Shown: in pieces, positions 27,778 through 36,382 of the stretch
Layout: each line of letters begins with the position of its first letter
Position numbering within the stretch: position 1 is the first letter of the stretch
DNA from: Streptomyces iakyrus
Lineage (GTDB): Bacteria; Actinomycetota; Actinomycetes; Streptomycetales; Streptomycetaceae
Assembly: GCF_000717055.1 (NCBI RefSeq)
Contig: NZ_JNXI01000004.1
Coordinates: forward strand, 124,001-188,000
Direction of reading: 5' to 3'
Length of the DNA: 64,000 bases
Program-made: the position numbers and the translations under genes
Notes under the pieces: model-generated
Databases searched by the model: none
The model's input: the letters and a program-made list of their open reading frames with translations, nothing else
Told to the model about the DNA's origin: nothing

Positions 27778-28437
27778 ATGGCATATCAGGCAGGAGGGCG
27801 GCGGCCGGCACCGCGGCCCGTCCCCGAGACTCCGGAGGCCCAGGCCTACCTGGAGGACTACGCCGGGCTCCTGGAAGGCGTCTCCTTCCCCTCGCTCGTC
27901 GTCGACCAGTGCTGGGACGTGGTGCTGACCAACAGCGCCTTCCGGTCACTTTTCCGTGAGGCCGGCCCGCACCCGACGGCCATGCCGGGCGACAACTTCC
28001 TCCGCTTCGTGCTGTTCCACCCCGATGCCCCCGCGGTGCTCGGCGACCACGAGGCGAGCTGGTGCCTGCCGATGCTCGCGCACTTCGCACGGACCGTGGA
28101 GAGCCACGGTCCGGACCACGGCCTCCAGGCCATTCGCCGCGACATCGCCCAGGATCCGATCATGGAGGCCGCCTACCGGCACGGCCTGCCGCACTGGATC
28201 CGCGCGGTCGGCGAGGACGCCGTCGAGCAGGACGGCGCCGTACGGCCGCTGCTCCACCCCGATCCGCGCCGGGGCTCCACCGAGTGCCGGATCGTCGTCG
28301 AGACCTCCAGGACGCTGGAAGAACTGGGCTGCGCCCGGGTCACGTTCGTCCTGCGCGAGACGCGCCGCTCCGTGACCAGGGAGCGCCGCACGCGCCGCAC
28401 CGCCTCCCATCTGAGGGTCGTCCCCGTGGCCGACTGA
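27778..28437 (+). CDS. MmyB-like ligand-binding domain protein without a DNA-binding domain
   Basis: This 219-residue protein resembles the C-terminal MmyB-type sensor domain of many actinomycete XRE regulators: FPSLVVDQCWDVVLTNSAF, then MPGDNFLRFVLFHPDA and a C-terminal beta-rich part with ECRIVVETSRTLEELGCARV. The usual N-terminal helix-turn-helix is absent; only about 25 Pro/Arg-rich residues precede the domain. The ATG follows AGAGGGGTGACC. A promoter with a built-in palindrome lies upstream, and the divergent operon encodes an XRE regulator and ImmA/IrrE peptidase. It may sense a small molecule and act through a partner, but that is inference. The C-terminal 20 residues are strongly basic. 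Confidence 0.72.
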   Translation: MAYQAGGRRPAPRPVPETPEAQAYLEDYAGLLEGVSFPSLVVDQCWDVVLTNSAFRSLFREAGPHPTAMPGDNFLRFVLFHPDAPAVLGDHEASWCLPMLAHFARTVESHGPDHGLQAIRRDIAQDPIMEAAYRHGLPHWIRAVGEDAVEQDGAVRPLLHPDPRRGSTECRIVVETSRTLEELGCARVTFVLRETRRSVTRERRTRRTASHLRVVPVAD

Positions 28438-28473
28438 CCGCTTCCGTGCGGTCGGACGGCCCGTGCCGCACCA

Positions 28474-28509
28474 TTCCCAGGCCCTGTGGTGTGTGACATA
28501 GTACTGGCG
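28474..28509 (+). promoter_or_regulatory. Promoter for a leaderless hydroxyproline operon transcript (candidate)
   Basis: TTCCCA (28474-28479) and CATAGT (28497-28502) are 17 bases apart. The GTG start of the first gene lies at 28509, six bases after the -10 box, and no ribosome-binding site precedes it. Transcription would start at or next to the G of GTG, giving a leaderless mRNA. Confidence 0.45.
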
Positions 28510-29672
28510 TGAGCGAGTCGCTGACCTGCGATGTCGTGGTGGTGGGAGCCGGTGTCGTCGGCGCCGCCACCGCCCTGTACACGGCCCGCGCGGGACTGGA
28601 CACCGTCGTGGTGGACCGGGGACCGGTGGCCGGCGGTACGACCGGAGCGGGGGAGGGGAACCTCCTCGTCTCCGACAAGGAACCCGGGCCGGAGCTCGAA
28701 CTGGCCCTGCTGTCCGCCCGGCTGTGGGCTGCACTGGCCCGCGAGGGGCTGGGCGAGGCCGTCGAGTACGAGGCCAAGGGCGGTGTCGTCGTCGCGGGCA
28801 CGGACCGGGCCCTGGCCGGGCTGGAGAAGCTCGCCGCCGAGCAGCGCGCGGCCGGGGTCGAGGCGGCCCCGGTGCCGCCCGACCGGCTCACCGACCTGGA
28901 GCCCTACCTGACCCCCGGCCTCGCGGGCGGCATGCACTACCCGCAGGACGCCCAGGTGATGCCCGCCCTCGCGGCGGCGCACCTGCTGCGCGCCTCGAAG
29001 GCGGGGGTGCTCACCGGCCGGGAGGTGACCGAGGTCCTGCGCGGCCCTGACGGTGCGGTGCGCGGCGTGCGGACCGGCCGGGGCGACCTCTACGCCCCGG
29101 CGGTCGTCAACGCGGCCGGCACCTGGGGCGGTGAGGTCGCGGCCCGCGCCGGAGTGTCCCTGCCGGTGCTGCCCCGCAGGGGTTTCGTCCTGGTCACCGA
29201 ACCGCTGCCGCCGCGCATCCGGCACAAGGTGTACGCCGCCGACTACGTGGCCGACGTCGCGAGCGACTCCGCGGCGCTGCAGACCTCCCCGGTGGTGGAG
29301 GGCACCCCGGCCGGGCCGGTCCTCATCGGCGCCAGCCGCGAACGGGTCGGCTTCGACCGGTCGCTGTCGCTCCCGGCGGTGCGCGCGCTGGCGGCCGGGG
29401 CGACCGGGCTCTTCCCGTTCCTCGCCGGAGTGAGGGCGATGCGGACGTACGCCGGCTTCCGGCCGTATCTGCCGGACCACCTGCCCGCGATCGGCCCCGA
29501 CCCGCGGGTGCCCGGGCTCTTCCACGCCTGCGGGCACGAGGGCGCCGGCATCGGTCTCGCCACCGGCACCGGCCGGCTGATCGCCCAGGCGCTGACCGGA
29601 CATACGCCCGATCTGGACCTCGGCCCGTTCCGGCCCGACCGCTTCACCCGCTTCACCGAGGAGGCCGTGTGA
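28509..29672 (+). CDS. FAD-dependent D-hydroxyproline dehydrogenase-like oxidoreductase (DadA type)
   Basis: This 387-residue protein has an N-terminal FAD-binding fold (VVVVGAGVVGAATALYTARA near residues 10-29) and a DAO-type substrate domain, with RAMRTYAGFRPYLPDHLPAI and FHACGHEGAGIGLATGTGRL near the C-terminus. It resembles the catalytic beta subunit of heteromeric D-hydroxyproline or D-amino-acid dehydrogenases. The next two genes encode a 2Fe-2S protein and a second flavoprotein with a 2Fe-2S tail, the same set of three subunits. Together with the DapA-like deaminase and the epimerase downstream this supports oxidation of cis-4-hydroxy-D-proline to pyrroline-4-hydroxy-2-carboxylate. The GTG start has no ribosome-binding site, and the 3' end overlaps the next gene (GTGA). 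Confidence 0.82.
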   Translation: MSESLTCDVVVVGAGVVGAATALYTARAGLDTVVVDRGPVAGGTTGAGEGNLLVSDKEPGPELELALLSARLWAALAREGLGEAVEYEAKGGVVVAGTDRALAGLEKLAAEQRAAGVEAAPVPPDRLTDLEPYLTPGLAGGMHYPQDAQVMPALAAAHLLRASKAGVLTGREVTEVLRGPDGAVRGVRTGRGDLYAPAVVNAAGTWGGEVAARAGVSLPVLPRRGFVLVTEPLPPRIRHKVYAADYVADVASDSAALQTSPVVEGTPAGPVLIGASRERVGFDRSLSLPAVRALAAGATGLFPFLAGVRAMRTYAGFRPYLPDHLPAIGPDPRVPGLFHACGHEGAGIGLATGTGRLIAQALTGHTPDLDLGPFRPDRFTRFTEEAV

Positions 29673-30025
29673 ACCCACTGGAGCTGGCCGGGGCCAGGCC
29701 CGGCCCCGCGTTCACGGTCACGTTCGACGGGCGGCCGGTCGACGCCCTGCCCGGGCAGACGGTCGCCGCCGTGCTGTGGGCGGCAGGGGTGACCTCGTGG
29801 CGTGACACCCGGCGCGGGGGGCGTCCGCGCGGGGTGTTCTGCGGGATCGGCGTCTGCTTCGACTGCCTGGTGATCCTCAACGGCCGCCCCAACCAACGGG
29901 CCTGCCTGGTGCCGGCGCGGCCCGGTGACGAGATCGGCACGCAGGAGGGCACGGGGCACGGGCGGACCCGCACCCCGGACGGCACCGGCGACGGGTCGAC
30001 CGAGGAGGCGCGCCATGCGGACTGA
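29669..30025 (+). CDS. 2Fe-2S small subunit of the hydroxyproline dehydrogenase complex
   Basis: This 118-residue protein carries a plant-type 2Fe-2S domain. FCGIGVCFDCLVILNGRPNQRAC near residues 51-73 gives Cys-X4-Cys-X2-Cys and a distant fourth Cys. A preceding strand (FTVTFDGRPVDALPGQTVAA) is typical of such small subunits in SoxAD/HcnA-type amine dehydrogenases. It would pass electrons from the catalytic flavoprotein toward the larger second flavin subunit. The GTG at 29669 overlaps the previous stop, and the end overlaps the next gene by 11 bases. The C-terminal 25 residues are polar and low-complexity, possibly a linker to partners. Confidence 0.82.
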   Translation: MNPLELAGARPGPAFTVTFDGRPVDALPGQTVAAVLWAAGVTSWRDTRRGGRPRGVFCGIGVCFDCLVILNGRPNQRACLVPARPGDEIGTQEGTGHGRTRTPDGTGDGSTEEARHAD

Positions 30026-31379
30026 CCTCGCCGTGATCGGCGCCGGACCGGCGGGCCTCGCCGCCGCCCTGGCGGCCTCCGCGCGCGGTGTACGGGTCAC
30101 GCTCCTCGACGCCGCGACGCAACCCGGCGGGCAGTTCTACCGGCAGCCCGGCGCGGGACTCGGCGCCGCGAGGCCCGAGGCGCTGCACCACGGGTGGCGG
30201 ACCTGGGAGCGGCTGCGGGACGGGCTCGCCGCCAGTGCCGTACGCGTCCTGACGGACCACCACGTGTGGTGCGTGGAGCGCACGCCGGACGGCTTCACCG
30301 TGCACGCCCTGCTCGGACCGGAGCAGGAGGAGCCCGTCGAGGTGCACGCCCGCGCCGTGCTCCTGGCCACCGGTGGCTACGAGCAGGTGCTGCCCTTCCC
30401 CGGCTGGACGCTTCCGGGCGTCGTCTCGGCCGGGGGAGCCCAGGCCATGCTCAAGGGAGGGCTCGTCGTGCCGGGGCGCCGAGCCGTGGTGGCCGGGACC
30501 GGGCCGCTGCTGCTGCCCGTGGCGACCGGGCTGGCGGCAGCAGGCGTCGAGGTCGCCGCACTCGTCGAGTCCACCGCCCCCTTGCGCCTCGCCCGGCAGG
30601 CCCCCGCCCTGGCGGGCAAGCTCGCCGAGGGCGTCGGACACGCCGCAGGGCTGCTGCGCCACCGCGTCCCGGTCCTCACCCGGCACACCGTCGTCCGCGC
30701 CCACGGAGAGGACCGGCTGACCGGCGTCACCGTCGCCGCCCTCGACGCCGACGGACACGTCCGGCCCGGCACCGAACGGCACCTGCCCTGCGACACCCTC
30801 GCCGCCGGGCACGGCATGCTCCCGCACACCGACCTCGCCGAGAGTCTCGGCTGCCGCCTCGACGGACTCGCCGTGGACGTCGACACCGAACAGCGCACGG
30901 ACGTGCCCGGCGTATGGGCGGCCGGTGAGGCCACCGGCATCGGCGGCGCCGCCCTCTCCCTCGCCGAAGGGCACATCGCCGGCTGCTCCGCCACCGCCCA
31001 CCTGCACGGCACCGCCCGCGGCCCGGCCCCCGCCGCCCTCAAGGCCCGTACGGCGCTCCGGCGATCCGCGGCCGCCCTCGACTCCGCCTACGCCCTGCCC
31101 GCGTACTGGTCCGAGCAACTCACCGACGACACCGTCGTCTGCCGCTGCGAGGAAGTCACCGCCGGGTCCGTGCGCGAGGCCCTGGACCTCGGGGCGGGCG
31201 ACGAACGCACCGTGAAGCTGCTCACCCGGGCCGGGATGGGCTGGTGCCAGGGCCGGATGTGCTCCACCGCCGTCGCCGGTCTCGCCGGCTGCGCACCCAC
31301 CCCGGCCAAGCGCCCGTTCGCCCGTCCCGTACCGCTCGGCGTCCTCGCCCGGCACCATCCCCAGGAGGGACTCTCATGA
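30015..31379 (+). CDS. FAD/NAD(P)-type oxidoreductase with C-terminal 2Fe-2S motif (alpha subunit)
   Basis: This 454-residue protein has the N-terminal FAD motif DLAVIGAGPAGLAAALAASA, a central NAD-like fold (GRRAVVAGTGPLLLPVATGL) and a second FAD motif (VPGVWAAGEATGIGGAALSL). The C-terminal segment TVVCRCEEVTAGSVREALDL and GMGWCQGRMCSTA is a BFD-like four-cysteine 2Fe-2S site. The combination matches the large subunit of hydrogen-cyanide-synthase-like and D-hydroxyproline dehydrogenase complexes. The ATG at 30015 is the start because the FAD fold begins directly after it; it lies inside the end of the small-subunit gene. The 3' end overlaps the DapA-like gene (ATGA). Confidence 0.84.
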   Translation: MRTDLAVIGAGPAGLAAALAASARGVRVTLLDAATQPGGQFYRQPGAGLGAARPEALHHGWRTWERLRDGLAASAVRVLTDHHVWCVERTPDGFTVHALLGPEQEEPVEVHARAVLLATGGYEQVLPFPGWTLPGVVSAGGAQAMLKGGLVVPGRRAVVAGTGPLLLPVATGLAAAGVEVAALVESTAPLRLARQAPALAGKLAEGVGHAAGLLRHRVPVLTRHTVVRAHGEDRLTGVTVAALDADGHVRPGTERHLPCDTLAAGHGMLPHTDLAESLGCRLDGLAVDVDTEQRTDVPGVWAAGEATGIGGAALSLAEGHIAGCSATAHLHGTARGPAPAALKARTALRRSAAALDSAYALPAYWSEQLTDDTVVCRCEEVTAGSVREALDLGAGDERTVKLLTRAGMGWCQGRMCSTAVAGLAGCAPTPAKRPFARPVPLGVLARHHPQEGLS

Positions 31380-32266
31380 CCGGCCACCACCCCTGGCGCG
31401 GCGTCCTCGTCGCCACCGCGCTCCCACTGAACGACGACCTCTGCGTCGACTACGACCGGTACGCCGAGCACTGCGCCTGGCTCGTCGGGAACGGCTGCGA
31501 CGGCGTCGTGCCCAACGGCTCCCTCGGCGAGTACCAGGTGCTCACCCCCAAGGAGCGGGCCCGGGTCGTCGAGACGGCCGTCGCGGCCATCGGCGGGGAG
31601 CGCGTGATGCCCGGCGTCGCCGCGTACGGGTCCGCCGAGGCCCGGCGCTGGGCCGAGCAGGCCGGCGAGGCCGGCTGCCGCGCGGTGATGCTGCTGCCGC
31701 CGAACGCGTACCGCGCCGACGAGCGCTCCGTCCTCGCCCACTACGCCGAGGTCGCCCGGTCGGGCCTGCCGGTCGTCGCGTACAACAACCCCATCGACAC
31801 CAAGGTCGACCTCGTGCCCGAGCTGCTCGCCCGGCTGCACGGCGAGGGGTACATCCGCGGCGTGAAGGAGTTCTCGGGCGATGTCCGCCGCGCTTACCGG
31901 ATCGCCGAACTCGCCCCCGAACTGGACCTCCTGATCGGCGCGGACGACGTCCTGCTGGAGCTGGCCGTCGCCGGCGCCAAGGGCTGGGTGGCGGGCTACC
32001 CGAACGCGCTGCCCCGCGCCTGCGTGGAGCTGTACCGGGCCGCCGCCGGCGGCGACCTCGGCACGGCGCTGCCCCTGTACCGGCAACTGCACCCGCTGCT
32101 GCGCTGGGACTCCCAGGTGGAGTTCGTCCAGGCCATCAAGCTGTCCATGGACATCGCCGGCCGCCACGGCGGGCCCTGCCGCCCGCCCCGCGCCGCGCTG
32201 CTGCCCGGGCAGGAGGCGGCGGTCCGCGCCGCCACGGAGAAGGCCCTCGCGGCCGGACTGGGCTGA
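31376..32266 (+). CDS. DapA-family lyase, probable pyrroline-4-hydroxy-2-carboxylate deaminase
   Basis: This 296-residue protein belongs to the dihydrodipicolinate synthase/N-acetylneuraminate lyase family. GVVPNGSLGEYQVLTPKERA is the substrate loop, VVAYNNPIDTKVDL holds the catalytic tyrosine, and IRGVKEFSGDVRR the Schiff-base lysine. In known hydroxyproline pathways a DapA-like protein deaminates and dehydrates pyrroline-4-hydroxy-2-carboxylate to 2-oxoglutarate semialdehyde, and the neighbouring epimerase and dehydrogenase genes point to that role. True DapA is unlikely given this setting. The ATG follows AGGAGGGACTCTC and overlaps the previous stop. No semialdehyde dehydrogenase gene is found next to it, so that step must be encoded elsewhere. 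Confidence 0.83.
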   Translation: MTGHHPWRGVLVATALPLNDDLCVDYDRYAEHCAWLVGNGCDGVVPNGSLGEYQVLTPKERARVVETAVAAIGGERVMPGVAAYGSAEARRWAEQAGEAGCRAVMLLPPNAYRADERSVLAHYAEVARSGLPVVAYNNPIDTKVDLVPELLARLHGEGYIRGVKEFSGDVRRAYRIAELAPELDLLIGADDVLLELAVAGAKGWVAGYPNALPRACVELYRAAAGGDLGTALPLYRQLHPLLRWDSQVEFVQAIKLSMDIAGRHGGPCRPPRAALLPGQEAAVRAATEKALAAGLG

Positions 32267-32271
32267 GGACC

Positions 32272-33273
32272 ATGCGCAGCAGACTCGCCCTGCACGCCGT
32301 CGACTCGCACACCGAGGGCATGCCGACCCGCGTGATCACCGGCGGCATCGGCACCGTCCCGGGCGCCACCATGAACGAACGGCGGCTGTGGTTCCGCGAA
32401 CACCGCGACGACATCAAGCAGTTGCTGATGAACGAGCCGCGCGGCCACTCCGCCATGAGCGGCGCGATCCTCCAGCCCCCGGCCCGGCCCGACTGCGACT
32501 GGGGCGTCCTCTACATCGAGGTGTCCGGCTATCTGCCCATGTGCGGGCACGGCACCATCGGCGTGGCGACCGTCCTCGTCGAGACCGGCATGGTCGAGGT
32601 CGTCAAGCCCGTCACGACCATCCGGCTCGACACCCCGGCTGGCCCGGTCGTCGCCGAGGTGGCCGTCGAGGACGGGGCCGCCTCGTCGGTCACCCTGCGG
32701 AACGTGCCCTCCTTCGCTGTCGGCCTCGACCGCGAGGCCACCCTCGCCGACGGCCGGACGGTGACGTACGACCTGGCCTTCGGCGGCAACTTCTACGCCA
32801 TCCTGCCGCTGGAGCGGTTCGGCCTGCCCTTCGACCGGTCCCGCAAGGACGAGATCCTCGCGGCCGGCCTGTCCCTCATGGCCGCCGTCAACGCCGAGGA
32901 CCCGCCCGTCCACCCGGAGGACCCCTCCATCCACGGCCTCCACCACGTCTACCTGGCCGCCCCCGGCTCCACCGCCCGCCACTCCCGGCACGCCATGGCC
33001 ATCCACCCCGGCTGGTTCGACCGCTCGCCCTGCGGCACCGGCACCAGCGCCCGCATGGCACAACTGCACGCGCGCGGCGAACTCCCGCTGCACACCGAGT
33101 TCGTGAACGAGTCCTTCATCGGAACCCGCTTCACCGGCAGACTGCTCGGCACGACCGAGGTCGCCGGCCGCCCGGCCGTGCTGCCCAGCTTCACCGGCCG
33201 CGCCTGGATCACCGGCACCGCCCAGTACCTGCTGGACCCCGAGGACCCGTTCCCGGCGGGCTTCGTCCTGTAG
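32272..33273 (+). CDS. 4-hydroxyproline 2-epimerase (proline racemase superfamily)
   Basis: This 333-residue protein has the proline racemase fold with both catalytic cysteines, Cys91 in GYLPMCGHGTIGVAT and Cys254 in FDRSPCGTGTSARM. Enzymes with two cysteines catalyse epimerisation, and the family includes proline racemase and trans-4-hydroxy-L-proline 2-epimerase. The operon with a D-hydroxyproline dehydrogenase set and a DapA-like lyase favours hydroxyproline. It starts five bases after the DapA-like gene. The single-Cys dehydratase branch is excluded. Its product cis-4-hydroxy-D-proline would be the substrate for the flavoprotein complex encoded upstream. Confidence 0.88.
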   Translation: MRSRLALHAVDSHTEGMPTRVITGGIGTVPGATMNERRLWFREHRDDIKQLLMNEPRGHSAMSGAILQPPARPDCDWGVLYIEVSGYLPMCGHGTIGVATVLVETGMVEVVKPVTTIRLDTPAGPVVAEVAVEDGAASSVTLRNVPSFAVGLDREATLADGRTVTYDLAFGGNFYAILPLERFGLPFDRSRKDEILAAGLSLMAAVNAEDPPVHPEDPSIHGLHHVYLAAPGSTARHSRHAMAIHPGWFDRSPCGTGTSARMAQLHARGELPLHTEFVNESFIGTRFTGRLLGTTEVAGRPAVLPSFTGRAWITGTAQYLLDPEDPFPAGFVL

Positions 33274-33311
33274 ACACCCCCGCAAGACACGAGAGAGGAA
33301 CCCCGACCGTC

Positions 33312-33983
33312 ATGGCCGCGCAGCACACCCCCGCCCTGCCCGTGCTCGGCAGCAGGAAGCCCAGCCACCGGGAGCGGGTCGCGGACGCGCTGCGCGCCGC
33401 CCTGATCGCCGGCGAACTGCGGCCCGGCGAGGTCTACTCGGCCCCCGGCCTCGCCGCCCGCTTCGGCGTCTCCGCCACGCCCGTGCGCGAGGCCATGCTC
33501 GACCTGGCCAAGGAGGGACTGGTCGACACCGTGCCCAACAAGGGCTTCCGGGTCACCGCCGTCTCCGAGCGCCAGCTCGACGAGTACACCCACATCCGGG
33601 CGCTGATCGAGATCCCCACCACGGCGGAGCTGGCCCGCACGGCCGACCCGGTGGCCCTGGAGGCGCTCCGCCCGGTCGCCCGCGAGATCGTCACCTCCGC
33701 CGTGGCCGGTGACCTCATCGCCTACGTCGAGGCCGACCTGCGCTTCCACCTCGGCCTGCTGGCCCTCGCCGGCAACGGCCACCTCGTCGACGTCGTACGC
33801 GACCTCAGAGGCCGCTCCCGGCTCTACGGTCTGACGGCCCTGGCCGAACAGGGGCGGCTGGAGGCGTCGGCCGAGGAGCACCTGGAGCTCCTGGACGCGC
33901 TGCTGGCTCGCGACGAGGAGGCCGTACGGGCCGTCATGACCAGGCACCTGGGGCATGTGCGGGGCCTGTGGGCGGCACCCTGA
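33312..33983 (+). CDS. GntR family regulator (FCD subfamily) of the hydroxyproline operon
   Basis: This 223-residue protein has an N-terminal GntR winged helix (LRPGEVYSAPGLAARFGVSA, then PVREAMLDLAKEGLV) and a C-terminal FCD domain of helices with metal-binding residues in ADLRFHLGLLALAGNGHLV and EEHLELLDALLA. FCD members sense small carboxylic acids. The ATG at 33312 has AGAGGAA upstream and follows the epimerase by 38 bases, so it is probably the last gene of the operon and controls it. The gene is convergent with the ABC ATPase gene, 19 bases apart, with no clear terminator between them. Confidence 0.88.
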   Translation: MAAQHTPALPVLGSRKPSHRERVADALRAALIAGELRPGEVYSAPGLAARFGVSATPVREAMLDLAKEGLVDTVPNKGFRVTAVSERQLDEYTHIRALIEIPTTAELARTADPVALEALRPVAREIVTSAVAGDLIAYVEADLRFHLGLLALAGNGHLVDVVRDLRGRSRLYGLTALAEQGRLEASAEEHLELLDALLARDEEAVRAVMTRHLGHVRGLWAAP

Positions 33984-34002
33984 ACCGCCGGACACCGCCG
34001 GG

Positions 34003-34773
34003 TCAACGGCCGCGTTTGGCCGCCTGTACCTGCTCGTACACCCGGGTCCGCAGCTCGGCGAAGCGCGGGTTCACGCGCGTGTGCAGCTGGTCCCGCTGGT
34101 CCGGCAGGTCGACTTTCAGCTGCTCCCGGACGACGGTGGGGGAGGCCGACAGCACGAGCACCCGCTCGCCGAGGTACACGGCCTCGTCGATGTCATGGGT
34201 GACGAACAGGATCGTGATCCCGCGCTCCCGCCACAACCGCCGGACGAGGTCCTCCAGTTCGGCCCGGGTCTGGGCGTCCACCGCCGCGAACGGCTCGTCC
34301 ATGAGCAGCACCTCGGGCTCGTACGCCAGCGCCCGCGCGATGGCCACCCGCTGCTGCATGCCGCCCGACAGCTGCCACGGGTACGCCCCGGCGGCGTCCG
34401 CGAGCCCCACCGACTCCAGCGCGTCCGCGACCAGCGCGCGCCGCCGCTGTCTGCTCAGCCTCTTCTGCTTCAAAGGCAGTTCGACGTTCTGCCCCACCCG
34501 CATCCACGGGAACAGGCTGCGGCCGTACTCCTGGAACACGAACGCCATGCCGGGCGGCGGCCCGTCCACCGGGCGGCCCGCGAGCCGCACCTCACCGGCC
34601 GTGGGGGCGAGCAGACCGCCGACGCACTTGAGCAGGGTCGTCTTGCCGCAGCCCGACGGCCCGACGAGACAGACCAGTTCCCCCGCCGCCACGCTGAAGG
34701 TCAGATCGCGCACCGCCTCGGTCCGCCGCCCGGAACCCTCGTAGACCTTGTGCAGGCCCTGTACGTCGAGCAT
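34003..34773 (-). CDS. ABC transporter ATP-binding protein (SsuB/TauB type)
   Basis: This 256-residue ATPase has Walker A GPSGCGKTT near residue 40, the signature LSGGMQQRVAIARAL, and Walker B EVLLMDEPFAAVD, with VTHDIDEAVYLGERVLVL as the switch region. It is of the nitrate/sulfonate/taurine class that works with two permeases and an NMT1-like binding protein. The start is ATG 34773 with AAAGGGCGG upstream. It is the last gene of the four-gene importer operon, 20 bases after the second permease. The substrate is unknown; the class imports sulfonates, thiamine precursors, aromatic acids and urea-like compounds. Confidence 0.9.
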   Translation of the reverse strand: MLDVQGLHKVYEGSGRRTEAVRDLTFSVAAGELVCLVGPSGCGKTTLLKCVGGLLAPTAGEVRLAGRPVDGPPPGMAFVFQEYGRSLFPWMRVGQNVELPLKQKRLSRQRRRALVADALESVGLADAAGAYPWQLSGGMQQRVAIARALAYEPEVLLMDEPFAAVDAQTRAELEDLVRRLWRERGITILFVTHDIDEAVYLGERVLVLSASPTVVREQLKVDLPDQRDQLHTRVNPRFAELRTRVYEQVQAAKRGR

Positions 34774-34793
34774 GGACCGCCCTTTCGCGGAGT

Positions 34794-35609
34794 TCACGGG
34801 GACCGCCGGCCGGATGCGCGCAGGCCGTGGTACCAGCCGAGCACCCGCCGCTCGGCCAGCCCGAAGAGGACCGAGAGGAGGAAGCCGAGCAGACCGAGGA
34901 GCAGGATCCCGGTCCACATGTCGGGGATGGCGAAGCCGCGCTGGAACTGCACGATGGTGAAGCCCAGGCCGTTGCCGGCCGCGAACATCTCGCTGATCAC
35001 CATGAGGATGATCCCGATCGACAGCGCCTGGCGCAGGCCCGCGAAGATCTGCGGGCTCGCCGAGCGCAGCACCACGTCCCGCAGCCGGGCCACGCCCGTG
35101 ATGCCGTACGAGCGGGCCGTCTCGGCGAGGACCGGGTCGACCGCGCGGACGCCCTCGACCGTGTTGAGCAGCACCGGCCAGACACAGCCGCTCGCGATCA
35201 CGGCGATCTTCATCGTGTCGCCGATCCCGGCGAACAGCATGATGACCGGCACCAGGACCGGCGGCGGCACCGCCCGCAGGAACTCCAGCACCGGCTCGCA
35301 CAGCGCCCGCACCCGCCGCCAGGAGCCGATGACGGTGCCGAGCGCCACCCCCGCGACGGCCGCCGCGGTGTAGCCCGCCGCGAGCCGCAGCACGCTCGGC
35401 AGCACGTCCCCGCGCAGCCGCTCGCCCGTCCAGACGTCCGGGAAGACGCCGAAGACGGTCCGCAGCGGTGGCCAGTAGACGTTCGTGCTGCCGGCCGACG
35501 CCGCCCACCAGAGGGCCACCAGCACCGCGGGCAGGGCGAGCGCGAACACCAGCCGCAGCAGAGCCTTCCCCCACATTCCCGACGTCCTTCGGGCAGGGGG
35601 GACCCCCAT
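34794..35609 (-). CDS. ABC transporter permease (SsuC type), second
   Basis: This 271-residue protein has about six membrane segments, beginning LLRLVFALALPAVLVALWWA, and an EAA-type loop with VLAETARSYGITGVARLRDV. It shares the fold and approximate length of the permease encoded upstream, so the importer has two different permeases or a duplicated pair. The ATG at 35609 shares one base with the previous stop (TGATG) and has GGAGGTGG in front. It should form the channel with its partner and the ATPase downstream. Confidence 0.88.
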   Translation of the reverse strand: MGVPPARRTSGMWGKALLRLVFALALPAVLVALWWAASAGSTNVYWPPLRTVFGVFPDVWTGERLRGDVLPSVLRLAAGYTAAAVAGVALGTVIGSWRRVRALCEPVLEFLRAVPPPVLVPVIMLFAGIGDTMKIAVIASGCVWPVLLNTVEGVRAVDPVLAETARSYGITGVARLRDVVLRSASPQIFAGLRQALSIGIILMVISEMFAAGNGLGFTIVQFQRGFAIPDMWTGILLLGLLGFLLSVLFGLAERRVLGWYHGLRASGRRSP

Positions 35610-36382
35610 CACACCGCCACCTCCCCGCGCACCGACTGGTGCCAGGCCAGCGCTCGCCGCTCCACCGCCCTCGTCCCCACGTTGATCAGCAGCCCGAGCA
35701 CCCCGGTCACCACGATCAGCGCGTACATCTCCGGCACCGCCTGCGAGGTCTGCGCCACCGCGATCCGGGCCCCCAGACCCGGGGCGCCGATGACCAGTTC
35801 GGCGGTGACGGCGAGGATGAGCGCCACGGCGGCGGCCAGCCGCACCCCGGTCATGACGTACGGCAGCGCCGTCGGCCACAGCACGTGCCGGACCCGGGCC
35901 CACCCGCCCAGGCCGTACGAGCGGGCCGTCTCCTCCGCGACCGGGTCGACGTCCCGCACGCCGTACAGGACCTGGATCAACACCTGCCAGAACGCGGCGT
36001 ACCCGACCAGGAGCAGGACCGAGCGCAGTTCCGTGCCGTACAGCAGCACCGCCAGCGGGATCAGCGCGACCGACGGGATGGGCCGCAGGAACTCGATCGT
36101 CGAGGCCGTCACCTCGCGCAGATACGGCACCACGGAGATCACCACGCCCGCGACGACACCCGCGCTCACCGCGATCGCCAGGCCCAGCGCCCAGCCGGTG
36201 AGGGTGTCGCCGAGCGCCGACCAGAAGGCGGTGTCGGAGAGTTCACGGCCGAGCGCGCCGGCGATGCGGCAGGCCGGCGGGAAGTGGTCCTCGTCGACCA
36301 GGCCGAGCCGCGGCACCGCCTCGCCGAGCAGGACGAACACCGCGCACCCGGCCGCGCCGAGGGCCGCGTCGGAGCCCCTCAC
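35609..36382 (-). CDS. ABC transporter permease (SsuC type), first
   Basis: This 257-residue membrane protein has the SsuC/TauC permease layout. The first long segments are near ALGLAIAVSAGVVAGVVISV and TIEFLRPIPSVALIPLAVLL, with the EAA loop at PVAEETARSYGLGGWARVRH. Its GTG at 36382 overlaps the stop of the binding-protein gene (GTGA). The N-terminus is short and lacks an obvious first membrane helix of normal length, though MRGSDAALGAAGCAVFVLLG may serve. It pairs with the next permease. Confidence 0.87.
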   Translation of the reverse strand: MRGSDAALGAAGCAVFVLLGEAVPRLGLVDEDHFPPACRIAGALGRELSDTAFWSALGDTLTGWALGLAIAVSAGVVAGVVISVVPYLREVTASTIEFLRPIPSVALIPLAVLLYGTELRSVLLLVGYAAFWQVLIQVLYGVRDVDPVAEETARSYGLGGWARVRHVLWPTALPYVMTGVRLAAAVALILAVTAELVIGAPGLGARIAVAQTSQAVPEMYALIVVTGVLGLLINVGTRAVERRALAWHQSVRGEVAV

